Assembly (NCBI GenBank): GCA_019828565.1
Contig: JAHDYR010000028.1
Span: 62,001-126,000 of the forward strand
Reading direction: 5' to 3'
Source: Carpediemonas membranifera
Lineage: Eukaryota > Fornicata
Length of the DNA: 64,000 bases
Shown here one piece after another: positions 9,801 through 17,999 of the stretch. Under the pieces are notes generated by a model. The model worked only from the letters and a program-made list of their open reading frames with translations. It made no database searches and had not been told where the DNA came from. Both the position numbers and the translations under genes were made by a program. The stretch's first letter is position 1. Each line of letters begins with the position of its first letter.

Positions 9801-10969
9801 GAGGAAAGCCCTGGGTGAAGACAAGGCACAGGGCGGAACATTCCTGGAACCGGCGGGAGGTGTTTTCCCCCCACATGTTCCGGTAGCGCCCGGCCGCACA
9901 CCCAACCCAACCCACGCAGCAAGGGGAGCATTCTGATGCCTGCATCACACTTGAAACAACTCCCCCACCACCAAGAGGGGACAGGCCCAACCCACAGGGC
10001 GGCCTGGAAAGGTGGCCCGAGCACCGACCCCAAGCGCAGCGGGCCTGGAACCAATGAGGACAACACCACATGTTCCGGTAGCGCCAGGCGGAGGGAAGGC
10101 TGCAAAGGACCACTAAGGGACAACCGCATACAACAAGCACGAAATAGGGAAGGCCTGGCAAAACAGCTGGGCCAGTAGGGCGCAAGCGTCCGGACAAGCA
10201 GTCCGGCGCATCCCTCCGGCGCGCAAGGGGGTACCCCCTCCCCACACAGTGGGGGCGCACCAGGAGGATGATGCATGGCAGACTGGCGGAGGTACTGGAT
10301 GACGCAAGAAGCTACCCACTCCGTCGGTAACCTGCCGGAAAGGCAGGGTCATCCTGATGTGGCCCGGCGCCTAGCCAGGAACACTGGAAGACGTGGCAAC
10401 CGCCCCTGGGAGCTCCCCCCGATAATGGGAACCTGGAGTGAAATCGGACAGCGCTAGATGAGCCCGAACGCAGCCGGCAAGTCCGTGGAAGTCTACCTAC
10501 GCGGCGTCGGTGGGTTCCTAACCCGGCCCAGCTGGTACGGCGAACTCTAGACCCGACCCCGCCCTGGCGGGTGCCTGAAACATGGCGAGCGGGTCGAGGA
10601 AACTCCAGGACCTCCCTAGGGGACCCGGGGGAGAGGGGAAACGTACGGAAGGTCCCTGACAGCAGCGTGCAGGGCAAGGCTTTGTAGGTGCCAGGCAGAC
10701 CTGGGACCCAAAGGGCCCCTAAGAGTAAGACCTGGGTTAGCCTAACTTTGGGGGTATTAATGTGGCCATGTATAGGATCCCTCTAGCGTACCAGCTAGGC
10801 CTTGACGGCCGTTGTTCACGCCCTCTTAGGAAGTGTTAGGTGTGCTCTGTAGAGGTACCAACACGCTTAGGCGTTCCTCGAAGGGGTGACACAAACTGTG
10901 ACATTCAGCTTACACAGCAGGACGAGTAGCAGGACACATTAAATTCTTTCTTCTTCTTCTTCTTCTTCG
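9801..10969 (+). other. LINE-1 3' UTR with (CTT)n tail
   Basis: Non-coding. It ends ACATTAAATTC followed by about eight CTT units. Long frames on the minus strand here (9778-10276) are GC-rich shadows with Cys/Pro/Arg bias and no motifs. A 20-bp direct repeat sits inside it. Confidence 0.7.
9871..10085 (+). repeat. 20-bp direct repeat in LINE-1 3' UTR
   Basis: CCACATGTTCCGGTAGCGCC occurs at 9871-9890 and again at 10066-10085, 195 bp apart. Function unknown; it could be an internal duplication or a structural RNA element. Confidence 0.8.
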
Positions 10970-11296
10970 CCGTTTCCTAAGGCCAGATACGGCCCTCTGT
11001 AGCGTATATACACGCGTGTATTGGGACTAGATGGGACTAGATGCAGTGTTGTGGCATGCCCGGTCTAGCTGAATCCACAAATGTGGATCGGCCATGGCTG
11101 CCGTATAGGTGGCCATGCTTTGGACTTATGGCTGGAGACTGATACAATTGGCAGGTAGTTGACTGCTACGTGCTCATATGGACAAGCGACGGCCATTCAC
11201 TGGCAGGGCTCGCTTCACAACAGACATGCGCACCCTGGGGCTTGGGGCTGTGCATGAGCTAAGACAATAATCGTGGGTCAGTCTGACACGTGTATG
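10970..11296. other. Intergenic DNA after LINE-1
   Basis: No coding signal. Contains a two-copy tandem repeat of TGGGACTAGA at 11022-11041. It probably holds the upstream region of the ORF at 11297. Confidence 0.4.
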
Positions 11297-11629
11297 GACA
11301 TCAACGCGGTCGTAAGCATGCTTCACCTTGTTTTGCCGCAGTTTATGGACGAAATGGAAGTCTTCATAGGAATGCACTCATCCTCTGAGCATTTGCGGTA
11401 TCTCATGACAATGCTCGCCGCAGTCGATGTTCTTCGTGGATCCTCGCAATCCATAAGAGGCGAGCGCCACGGAAGGGCATACTCCAAGACTATTCACGCC
11501 GAGTTCTTGCGGTCCTTCCTTTTGTTGGTGCGGGAAGTGCTCAACGAGGAACCAGAAGCGCTAGAGAAGATGGATGCATTGTATTCGGGCGATCGCGAGG
11601 AAACAATGATGATTGTCGAAGCTGAATGA
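11297..11629 (+). CDS. Hypothetical 110-aa protein
   Basis: Uninterrupted frame starting at ATG GAC ATC AAC; an upstream non-ATG extension to 11273 is possible. The sequence is mostly helical in character (MLHLVLPQFMDEMEVF, LRYLMTMLAAVDVL, FLRSFLLLVREVL) with an acidic end. No family recognised. It lies just upstream of, and in the same orientation as, the spliced zinc-knuckle gene at 11758, in a stretch free of retroelement signatures. A small host gene is the simplest reading; a gag N-terminus is an alternative because gag N-termini are also helical. Confidence 0.45.
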   Translation, partial: DINAVVSMLHLVLPQFMDEMEVFIGMHSSSEHLRYLMTMLAAVDVLRGSSQSIRGERHGRAYSKTIHAEFLRSFLLLVREVLNEEPEALEKMDALYSGDREETMMIVEAE

Positions 11630-11757
11630 AGCAGACAGGAACAGATTTCTATCTATGAACACGTCTAAGCTGTAAGGTAATATATTGTTGCCCCAAGGAG
11701 AAATGAGTAAAGAGATGTGCACTTTATAGAAAGTTTCGAAGAGAGCACATAGCAGCA

Positions 11758-12244
11758 ATGGTATGTACAGTATGTCGCCGTCCAGGACACAATCGGTCAA
11801 GTTGCCCTTTCAAGAGCTTAGTTAGTCGTGATGATGGCAAAACCATCCTTGATGTGATGATGGAGCTTGTCGAAACCAACGACATTGCTAAGGAGCTCTC
11901 AACTGATCGCGTCGCCTCATGCGCAACTAAGGTACTTCAAGGTTCGTTATAAGATCTTTTTCCATAACATAGGAGCTGCTACGATGACAGAGCCCCCGTA
12001 TGGGCTCTGCGCACCCGCTACCCCAATGTACTCAGCATCAGGTCGGTCCACGTCGTCTCAGATCAGCTTCGCACCCTACGATCCATTCCAAGATCAGCGG
12101 CAGCAGTTCGTGTCCAGCGCTGTTCCTGTAGCCCGAGTATACGACGTCTACAAGCTTCTAGCCGCCGAGCCCGCTCAGCCCCCCGAGCCCGCCGAGAGAA
12201 GCCAGGGCATCGATGAAGACGAGGTTGATGATACCATGCTCTGA
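11758..12244 (+). CDS. Putative spliced host gene with one CCHC zinc knuckle
   Basis: Two exons (11758-11941 and 11973-12244) joined across a 31-nt GT-AG intron (11942-11972: 5' GTTCGT, 3' ACATAG) in phase 1 give a 151-aa product. Residues 3-16 are CTVCRRPGHNRSSC, a C-x2-C-x4-H-x4-C zinc knuckle that binds single-stranded nucleic acid in known families. The middle is Ser/Pro-rich and the end is acidic (GIDEDEVDD). Without splicing exon 1 stops soon after 11941. The 5' splice site resembles that of the TIM50-like gene (GTTCGTGAC), which supports the intron. Function unknown; an RNA-binding host protein or a domesticated gag fragment is possible. Confidence 0.5.
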
Positions 12245-12286
12245 TAAATTCCGTGATTTGCGTTCTCTGTGCCTGAATATGAGCTC

Positions 12287-12700
12287 TCATTGTTTTGGCC
12301 AAATCTGACAATTTACACATAAACCAATTTTCGCGTACGCAGCAGGGATATCCATCAACTCCTGGGCCTCGTCAAAGAACCTGATGATATATTCAGTGTG
12401 ATTATCCCCATCTGGCTTGCATGAGGCGATCTTGCGCTTCACAACGGCAAAGAAGAGCTCAATTGGGTTCAGCTGAGGGGCATATCCAGGCAGGAAGAGA
12501 AAGTGGATGCCGTATACGTTCGCCAGGTTCTTATAAAGCATTCTGTCCGTTGTTCTGTGCGAGCGAGCGTTATCGAGGACAAGCACCTTGTTGGTCCAAG
12601 CGATACGGCGGCACATGTCGTGTAAACAGGCCATGAAGTCTTCAGCCTTGTACGTACCGGTCGTCAGTTGCCTGGCAATGATGTAAGGTAAGGTAAGGGA
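12287..12700 (-). pseudogene. DDE transposase C-terminal fragment (Tc1/mariner-IS630 type)
   Basis: Encodes KVLVLDNARSH, with the second catalytic Asp in the D-N-A-x-x-H context, then FLPGYAPQLNPIELFFAVVKRKI, with the third acidic residue. These two blocks are diagnostic of Tc1/mariner/IS630 DDE transposases, which cut and paste DNA transposons. The N-terminal half, with DNA-binding domains and the first Asp, is absent, because the reading frame meets the truncated integrase of Ty3-1 around 12650-12710. No terminal inverted repeats seen. Confidence 0.8.
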
Positions 12701-15700
12701 TGTGCTGGGACCAGCGATCAAGATGCTTGATCTCCAATCTCCTCGCCATCATATGAGCGTTGATCTCGCGGTTAACTCTCTCCACAATACCATTGCTCTG
12801 GTGATGGTATGGTGCGGTGAAATGAAGATCGACGGCATTGCGGTCGCAAAGCCTGGCGAAGGTGTTGTTCTTAAACTGAGACCCGCTGTCTGTGATAATC
12901 CTCCTTGGAACTCCGTGGCGCAGGAACCAATGATTAACCACGCACGAGGCTGCTTCCTCGGCTGTTGTCGATCGGATAGGGGTCATCTCGACGTATCTGG
13001 AGAACAAGTCTACCATAACTAGGATGTGTTGGAACTCGCCGTCGATGGGGTAGGGTCCCATCGTATCAATGCAGAGTGTATCCATAGGGAATGGTGCCTG
13101 GAGGGTCAGGTCAAATGACGACATCGGTCTGGTCGGGACAGTCTTCTGGCAGACGGGGCAGTGTGATATGACATCTGCGACAGCTTGTCTCATGCTGGGC
13201 CAGGCGTGGCCATTGGCGCGCAGCTGCTGTACTGTTCTGTTCACAGAGAGATGTAGGCCGCCGAGTGTATGGTGCTCCTTGATAGAGGCTGCGTGTGGGT
13301 TCTCCTCGGAGTTGGTCAAGGCTGTGCACACTCGGGATAGTCCATCAGCGGCACCGTTTGCGATACCTGGTACATGGATCACGTCATAGCTGAACTGTTC
13401 AAGGAGGAGGCTCCATCTTGCCACCTTGGCGTTAGCACTTTGGTGCATTCGAGTGAGATTGTGGTGGTCAGTGGCAATTGTGAAGTGTGCCCAGCGGAGA
13501 TAGCGTTCGGCTTTGGACAGGCAATAAACTACCGCATACATCTCTTTCTCGATCGTGGGCCAACGCTTTTGGGCGCCGGTGAGTGCTTTGGACAGGTACA
13601 TCAGAGGTTTGTCGTCCTGAAGCAGGACTCCTCCCACACCGTAGTCGGACGCGTCAGTGATGAGTTTCAGCTTGGCTCTCGGGTTATAGTGTACAAGAGT
13701 CGGGGCAGACTTGAGGCGGGATATGATGGTATCAAAGGCTGACTGGGCCTCGTGCGTCCATGAGAACTGTTTGTGTTTTGTGATCTCGTATAGTGGAGCT
13801 GATATAGTGGCGAAGTCGCTTCCGAGGTAGTCATGGAAGAAGTTGACTAGGCCGAGAAAGGAGCGGACTCCGGATACTGTTGACGGGGGCTTCATCTTCG
13901 TGAGGGCATCGATCCGGGCTGGGTTTATCTGTTTCCCTTCTGGTGTGATGAGCCACCCTAGATACTCAAACTTCCTGAGTCCAAATTGAGACTTGTCAAG
14001 ATTGACGCGAAGATTCAGCTCTCGGCAGCGTTGTAGGACCTCTTTGATGTTAGCGATGAGGTCATCCTCGCACTCTGCGAAGATTACAACATCATCTTGG
14101 TAAACCAGGCACTTGGAGTAGAGGAGCGTGTCTAGGGCTGTCTCCATTGCGTATTGGAAGTGGCTGCCGGCCTGCTTTAGGCCGAATGGGAGCCGGGAGT
14201 TGCGAAATCTACCAAGGTGGGTGGTGAAAGTGGTGAAGTCGCGTGATGCTGGGTCAACTGCGATCTGATGGTACCCTGATGATAGGTCGATGGTGGCAAA
14301 GAAGCGCTTACCAGCAAGATGATCAAGTGTTTCGTCTATCCTGGGGAGAGGGAAGTCAAAATCTACTGTCTCTGCGTTCAAGCGGTGATAATCCACGCAC
14401 ATGCGGGTCTTGGCGGTGTCTTTCTTGCTCACGATGACCACAGGAGATCCCCAAGGGCTGGAGCAGCGTTCAATGATGCCTAAGGCTAGGAGCTTGGTAA
14501 CATGAGCTTCTATCTCTTGCTGCTTCCATGTTGGTGCCGGATAGGGCCGTGAGGAACGCAACTTATATCCATCCTTGAGCTGAAGGGAGAATGGTCTGAG
14601 TTTTGATGGTTCGAGGGTTAAATCGCCGAAAACATCGCTGAACTGTTCGATAATTGACTTATAGCGATCGGGCACCACACCAGCGCATGATAACGACCGA
14701 TCTAAAGCGTCAACTGAGTCCTCAATATGTTCGCTAGGTAGTGATGGATTAATAAGGAGATCGACGAGACCGAGCCTACACATTGCTGGAAAGCCAATGA
14801 TGGCGTCAAAAGGGGATTCTTCCAGGACGTAACCTTCGAACATAGTGGACAGGGAGTAGTGGAAAATCTCATTAGGTGGGAGTGTAAGGTCAACCGACGC
14901 AGACCCCAACGTCTCCACCCACTGGTTGTTGGCCAGTTGTAAACGATGGCTGTGTGGTGAAATCTTACTGACAACATGGCGGGCCAGCAAGTTGTGTGAT
15001 GATCCTGTATCCAGGAGTACGGTCACCTTGGTATTTCCTATCACACCGGCGCATGAAAGGACAGAGGAGTTAAGAAGGGCAGAATGACAACACGTCGCAG
15101 GATTTACACGATCCTTTGACACATCATCTGCGCGCTTCTTGCGGCACTCGGTGGCGACGTGGCCGACCTTTTTGCAATACCCGCACAACGGTAGACCCTT
15201 CTTCTTTGCAAAGCACTCGTCTTCAGTGTGTCCTTTCTTGCTGCAATAGGAGCACTTACTGGGCTGGGTGTTGGGTCGTTTTGTGGGCTGATGTTCAGCC
15301 GGGCGGGCAGATCTCACGACAGGGCCTTTCTGGGTGAAGGGTAGGGCGATCTTCAAGGCACGCTCTACGGCATGTGCGTGTTGTATCGCGAGAGCAAAGG
15401 TGTCATTGAGGGACTTGTCCTTCGTGATACCGATCAGTTGGTCGTGGAATGCGTGGATGTGAGAGAAACCACGGATGAAGGCTTCGCGAACCGTGTCGGT
15501 GCCGACATCGGCCTCAGGTATGATCTCCAGCAGTGTTCTAAACAGTTGGACGAAGCTGACGACGTTGGCAGGGCTGCGACCCTTTGCCTTGCGGTTGAAG
15601 GCGTCTGCTTTCGAGAACTGATCTTCGGGGGTTACATGGGAGAAAACGGCTTCACGAGCGGCCTTATCCTTGTTCTTCTTGCGGAGCTTGCTTCTTGTCT

Positions 15701-15917
15701 TTTCGTCGGCGTCGTCAGGGAAATCAGGATCAGGGACGGAGGAAAGGCGGAAGGGTTTGCCTGACATCTCAAGCTCGCGGAGGACGTTCTTCGAGAGTAG
15801 CTTATGGAAGCGTACCTTCGAATGGCGAAGGGAGTAGTCCGCGAGGTCCATCATAAACGTTAAGACGGCGGTAAGCGACAGGATGCTCAAAACGGGTGTG
15901 TCTTTCGTACTAATCAT
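12642..15917 (-). CDS. Ty3-1 gag-pol polyprotein, truncated in integrase
   Basis: 1091 codons in one frame. Order: gag; two zinc knuckles (CSYCSKKGHTEDEC and CGYCKKVGHVATEC); protease with LLDTGSSHNLL; RT with FATIDLSSGYHQI, LPFGLKQAGSHFQ and catalytic YQDD in place of the usual YVDD; RNase H with ITDASDYGVGG; integrase with an H-x4-H...CPVC zinc site, then Asp in CIDTMGPYP, Asp in ITDSGSQF and Glu in HHQSNGIVERVN. Synthesises and integrates cDNA of the element. The C-terminal ~20 residues are read through the junction and are not integrase. Gag and pol share one frame, so no programmed frameshift is needed. Confidence 0.92.
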   Translation of the reverse strand: MISTKDTPVLSILSLTAVLTFMMDLADYSLRHSKVRFHKLLSKNVLRELEMSGKPFRLSSVPDPDFPDDADEKTRSKLRKKNKDKAAREAVFSHVTPEDQFSKADAFNRKAKGRSPANVVSFVQLFRTLLEIIPEADVGTDTVREAFIRGFSHIHAFHDQLIGITKDKSLNDTFALAIQHAHAVERALKIALPFTQKGPVVRSARPAEHQPTKRPNTQPSKCSYCSKKGHTEDECFAKKKGLPLCGYCKKVGHVATECRKKRADDVSKDRVNPATCCHSALLNSSVLSCAGVIGNTKVTVLLDTGSSHNLLARHVVSKISPHSHRLQLANNQWVETLGSASVDLTLPPNEIFHYSLSTMFEGYVLEESPFDAIIGFPAMCRLGLVDLLINPSLPSEHIEDSVDALDRSLSCAGVVPDRYKSIIEQFSDVFGDLTLEPSKLRPFSLQLKDGYKLRSSRPYPAPTWKQQEIEAHVTKLLALGIIERCSSPWGSPVVIVSKKDTAKTRMCVDYHRLNAETVDFDFPLPRIDETLDHLAGKRFFATIDLSSGYHQIAVDPASRDFTTFTTHLGRFRNSRLPFGLKQAGSHFQYAMETALDTLLYSKCLVYQDDVVIFAECEDDLIANIKEVLQRCRELNLRVNLDKSQFGLRKFEYLGWLITPEGKQINPARIDALTKMKPPSTVSGVRSFLGLVNFFHDYLGSDFATISAPLYEITKHKQFSWTHEAQSAFDTIISRLKSAPTLVHYNPRAKLKLITDASDYGVGGVLLQDDKPLMYLSKALTGAQKRWPTIEKEMYAVVYCLSKAERYLRWAHFTIATDHHNLTRMHQSANAKVARWSLLLEQFSYDVIHVPGIANGAADGLSRVCTALTNSEENPHAASIKEHHTLGGLHLSVNRTVQQLRANGHAWPSMRQAVADVISHCPVCQKTVPTRPMSSFDLTLQAPFPMDTLCIDTMGPYPIDGEFQHILVMVDLFSRYVEMTPIRSTTAEEAASCVVNHWFLRHGVPRRIITDSGSQFKNNTFARLCDRNAVDLHFTAPYHHQSNGIVERVNREINAHMMARRLEIKHLDRWSQHIPYLTLHHCQATDDRYVQG

Positions 15918-15920
15918 GCA

Positions 15921-15930
15921 GAAATATTTC
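15921..15930. promoter_or_regulatory. Palindrome abutting the Ty3-1 5' LTR
   Basis: GAAATATTTC, perfectly self-complementary, sits between the LTR (15931) and the gag ATG (15917), where the primer-binding site should be. With flanking bases the symmetry extends to CAGAAATATTTCTG. The whole leader between LTR and ATG is 13 nt. Confidence 0.7.
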
Positions 15931-16090
15931 TGTACGGCAATTGCAAGTGCGTAAACGAAGAGTGTTTAATAGGGGGTTTAGACCACATATGCATAAATGG
16001 CCGAAACCAAATATCTGTATCTAATTCTGTATCTATAAATATATCTTGCGATATTGCTATCTATGGCCGTGGTAGGGTATGATAGCAACA
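15931..16090 (-). repeat. Ty3-1 5' LTR (outer end uncertain)
   Basis: Begins TGTACGGCA next to the palindrome. Its interior (TTTAATAGGGGGTTTAGACC, then TAAATGG) resembles the Ty3-4 LTR (GAGGAGGTTTAGACC, TAAATGG). The outer boundary could be any CA up to about GCAACA at 16085-16090, so the first codons of the neighbouring 388-codon ORF may lie inside it. Confidence 0.55.
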
Positions 16091-17245
16091 CAGCTTCCGA
16101 ACCGGCAACGTACCTACCGTGCCGTGTTCGCTCCCGCGCCAGCCTCTGTCACATCCGACGATGCTACCTCACCGTCTGCTCCTGCTGGAGACTTGCCGCC
16201 TGCGCCCAGCACCGAGGACGCCGGATCCAGCGCCGACGAAGCTGATGACGCCGCCGCTGAGGATGATGAGCCTCACCCTACGCCCGAGGAGACGGAGGCA
16301 CCCGTGCAGGCCGAGGCTACCGCGCCTAACGACCCCGTCGAGGCCGAACCCCAGCTGTCCGAGATGGTCTCCCGTGTGCAGGCCACCGCGATCTCCTACG
16401 TTAGTGCTGACGTTAGAGCAGAGCTACGAGCACTTGTGCGCGGCCGGCTGTCGCGATACGGTCATCTGACCACTAGTGAGCGGTCGCATCACGCTCTTCG
16501 TGACCTGTCCCGTGACGGCTTGGTGTTGCTAGCCATTTCGCGGCACCTTCGCAGTCTCCGGGTCTCAATGACCACCGACAGTTCCGACCCGTCGGATAGC
16601 GAGATTATCGCTGCTTTCCTCGGCCGCCTGGATGCGTCGGTGCCGACCCTCTGTCCCGCCGCGCTCTGCGAGCAGATTTCTCGTATCTCCGGCCTTGGTC
16701 GCACCGTCATGCGCCCCCACCTCGAGCGGGCCATCATGCTCGGCCACGACCCGGCCACATACCAGCTTCTTCTGGTTGGCCAGTGCCAGGACCTGCTCTC
16801 CGACTACGAGGTCCGCTGCTTCGTGCGGCAGTACATTGCGGAGATTCGGTCTTGCCGCGATGGCGCCCACTTCGGCCACTTCTCCCGTTCTCTGCTCGCG
16901 GGCTTTGAGTTTTGGCGCTGCCTCGAGCCGGGCGCATCCCCGGGCTACTCCCCCGGTCTCATGCCTGCCCCGCCCCTGGCCGTTGACGCCAACCGCCCCA
17001 GCGCGGCCTATACGCCTTCACGCGTACTCGGCCATCGTCTGGATGGTCGCACTCTCCGCCTTCTGATGACGTATGAGACGGTTGCCGGCCGCGAGAACGA
17101 CACGTCTTCCATCGTTCAGCCCACCGTCGACATGGCCTCGATGGATAGAGTCAAGCCCTTCTTCGACGACCATCCCGAGTTGCTCGACCACTGCATCCGT
17201 GACGTGGGCCCGAATGGAGAGAGAATCGGTTCTGTTCTGGTGTAA
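16079..17245 (+). CDS. 388-codon ORF converging on the Ty3 pol end; no known family
   Basis: Residues 1-~95 are Ala/Pro/Glu-rich and disordered. Residues ~95-388 look globular, with blocks RLSRYGHLTTSERSHHALRD, PHLERAIMLGHDPATYQLLL and GHRLDGRTLRLLMTYE. A decayed homologue lies at 27451-28370. In both places the stop codon is followed by ATTAATAAAC or ATCAATAAAC (poly(A)-signal-like) and then, ~52 nt later, by the tail-to-tail end of a Ty3 chromodomain frame ending IGQVKP. The shared arrangement means ORF and pol end move as one unit. I do not recognise the protein. The start codon is uncertain because of the adjacent LTR. Confidence 0.65.
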   Translation: MIATQLPNRQRTYRAVFAPAPASVTSDDATSPSAPAGDLPPAPSTEDAGSSADEADDAAAEDDEPHPTPEETEAPVQAEATAPNDPVEAEPQLSEMVSRVQATAISYVSADVRAELRALVRGRLSRYGHLTTSERSHHALRDLSRDGLVLLAISRHLRSLRVSMTTDSSDPSDSEIIAAFLGRLDASVPTLCPAALCEQISRISGLGRTVMRPHLERAIMLGHDPATYQLLLVGQCQDLLSDYEVRCFVRQYIAEIRSCRDGAHFGHFSRSLLAGFEFWRCLEPGASPGYSPGLMPAPPLAVDANRPSAAYTPSRVLGHRLDGRTLRLLMTYETVAGRENDTSSIVQPTVDMASMDRVKPFFDDHPELLDHCIRDVGPNGERIGSVLV

Positions 17246-17296
17246 GTCTTGATTAATAAACGACTGATAAAAATCTAGCTGGATGAGGCTGGCCAT

Positions 17297-17999
17297 TTAC
17301 GGCTTGACCTGCCCTATGTACATCTTCTCTGCTAGCTTGTTCTTGATGTAGTCCGACACTGCTACCGTGCCGTCAACGTTCTCGAACGGTTCAAGTGAGT
17401 CTTCCGCCGGCTCGTACCCGGCCCAACGTATGAGGAACTCGCATTGGCGCTTGCGTCTTAGGTCACCCTTGTGGCCCATGACTTCCCTGTACCAGGTATT
17501 CGTCGTCGGTCGTTGCTGACAGGGTTGCCACTTGTTCGTCAGTCAAGTCGCCCTGGTCAAATGGCGCTACTCGACCTGCTGCCACCCGCAGCCACTTGCC
17601 GTCACCGTTCACGTCCTTAACCATGTACGCTACTGGCACGCCATCTTGCTTCACCGTGTCACCCCGTAGCATCGGTCCGCGCCACCCAGGCGCAAGCTTA
17701 TTGGGGGGTCGACAGGGGTACTTCACCAGTACGTGTTTCGTCTCGACCTCTGGCTGCTGATTGGCTTGGGCGGCGTCGCGAGCGGATGTCCTTGTGGCTT
17801 CGATCCTGGCAGCCGCGAGCTTTCTGCATATCTCGGCTGCGTCGAGTCGGTCCGAGAGAGCTTCAGAGAAAACAGGTAAATTCGTGAATAGCATGTCGTC
17901 CGGCCATCTCGCGTCGTCACCTCTGACGATTTCCATCGGAGACAGTCGGGTCGGGACCCTTGGGGTCGTGTTCACGATGAACTGCGCAATGGGCAGACC
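17297..17999 (-). pseudogene. Ty3-2 integrase C-terminus and chromodomain
   Basis: Starts GLPIAQFIVNTTPR, the end of the integrase core, followed by the GPY/F-like region (RGPMLRGDTVKQDG) and a chromodomain (EVMGHKGDLRRKRQCEFLIR, WAGYEPAEDS). Chromodomains in such elements can tether integration to modified histones. A one-base shift in a GGG run near 17470 separates integrase from chromodomain. It ends MYIGQVKP, facing the 388-codon ORF. Confidence 0.85.

Larger units (their letters stand above)
1..10969 (+). mobile_element. LINE-1: degraded APE-type non-LTR retrotransposon
   Basis: Non-LTR element whose ORF2 can be followed through an endonuclease (392-943), the first half of an RT (940-2186), a large nested insertion (2187-8506) and the rest of the RT plus a cysteine/histidine tail (8524-9800). 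The 3' end is a pyrimidine repeat (CTT)n near 10947-10969, not poly(A). Its ORF1 and 5' end lie outside the window, so the upstream TSD cannot be checked. At least two frame breaks (near 940 and 9660) show it is inactive even without the insertion. Confidence 0.85.
12642..16090 (-). mobile_element. Ty3-1: 3'-truncated Ty3 retrotransposon
   Basis: Runs right to left: 5' LTR from 15931, palindrome, gag start at 15917, and a single gag-pol frame down to the integrase. The element ends abruptly in integrase near 12700, where CTTAC repeats adjoin the DDE transposase fragment. No 3' LTR or chromodomain remains. Confidence 0.85.

Noticed and set aside
9778-10276. Two long minus-strand frames in the LINE-1 3' UTR
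   Set aside because: Cys/Pro/Arg-biased composition, mutually overlapping, no motifs; explained by GC content.
10947-10969. CRISPR-like or satellite array
   Set aside because: The repeat is a simple (CTT)n LINE tail; no spaced direct repeats of CRISPR type occur anywhere in the window.
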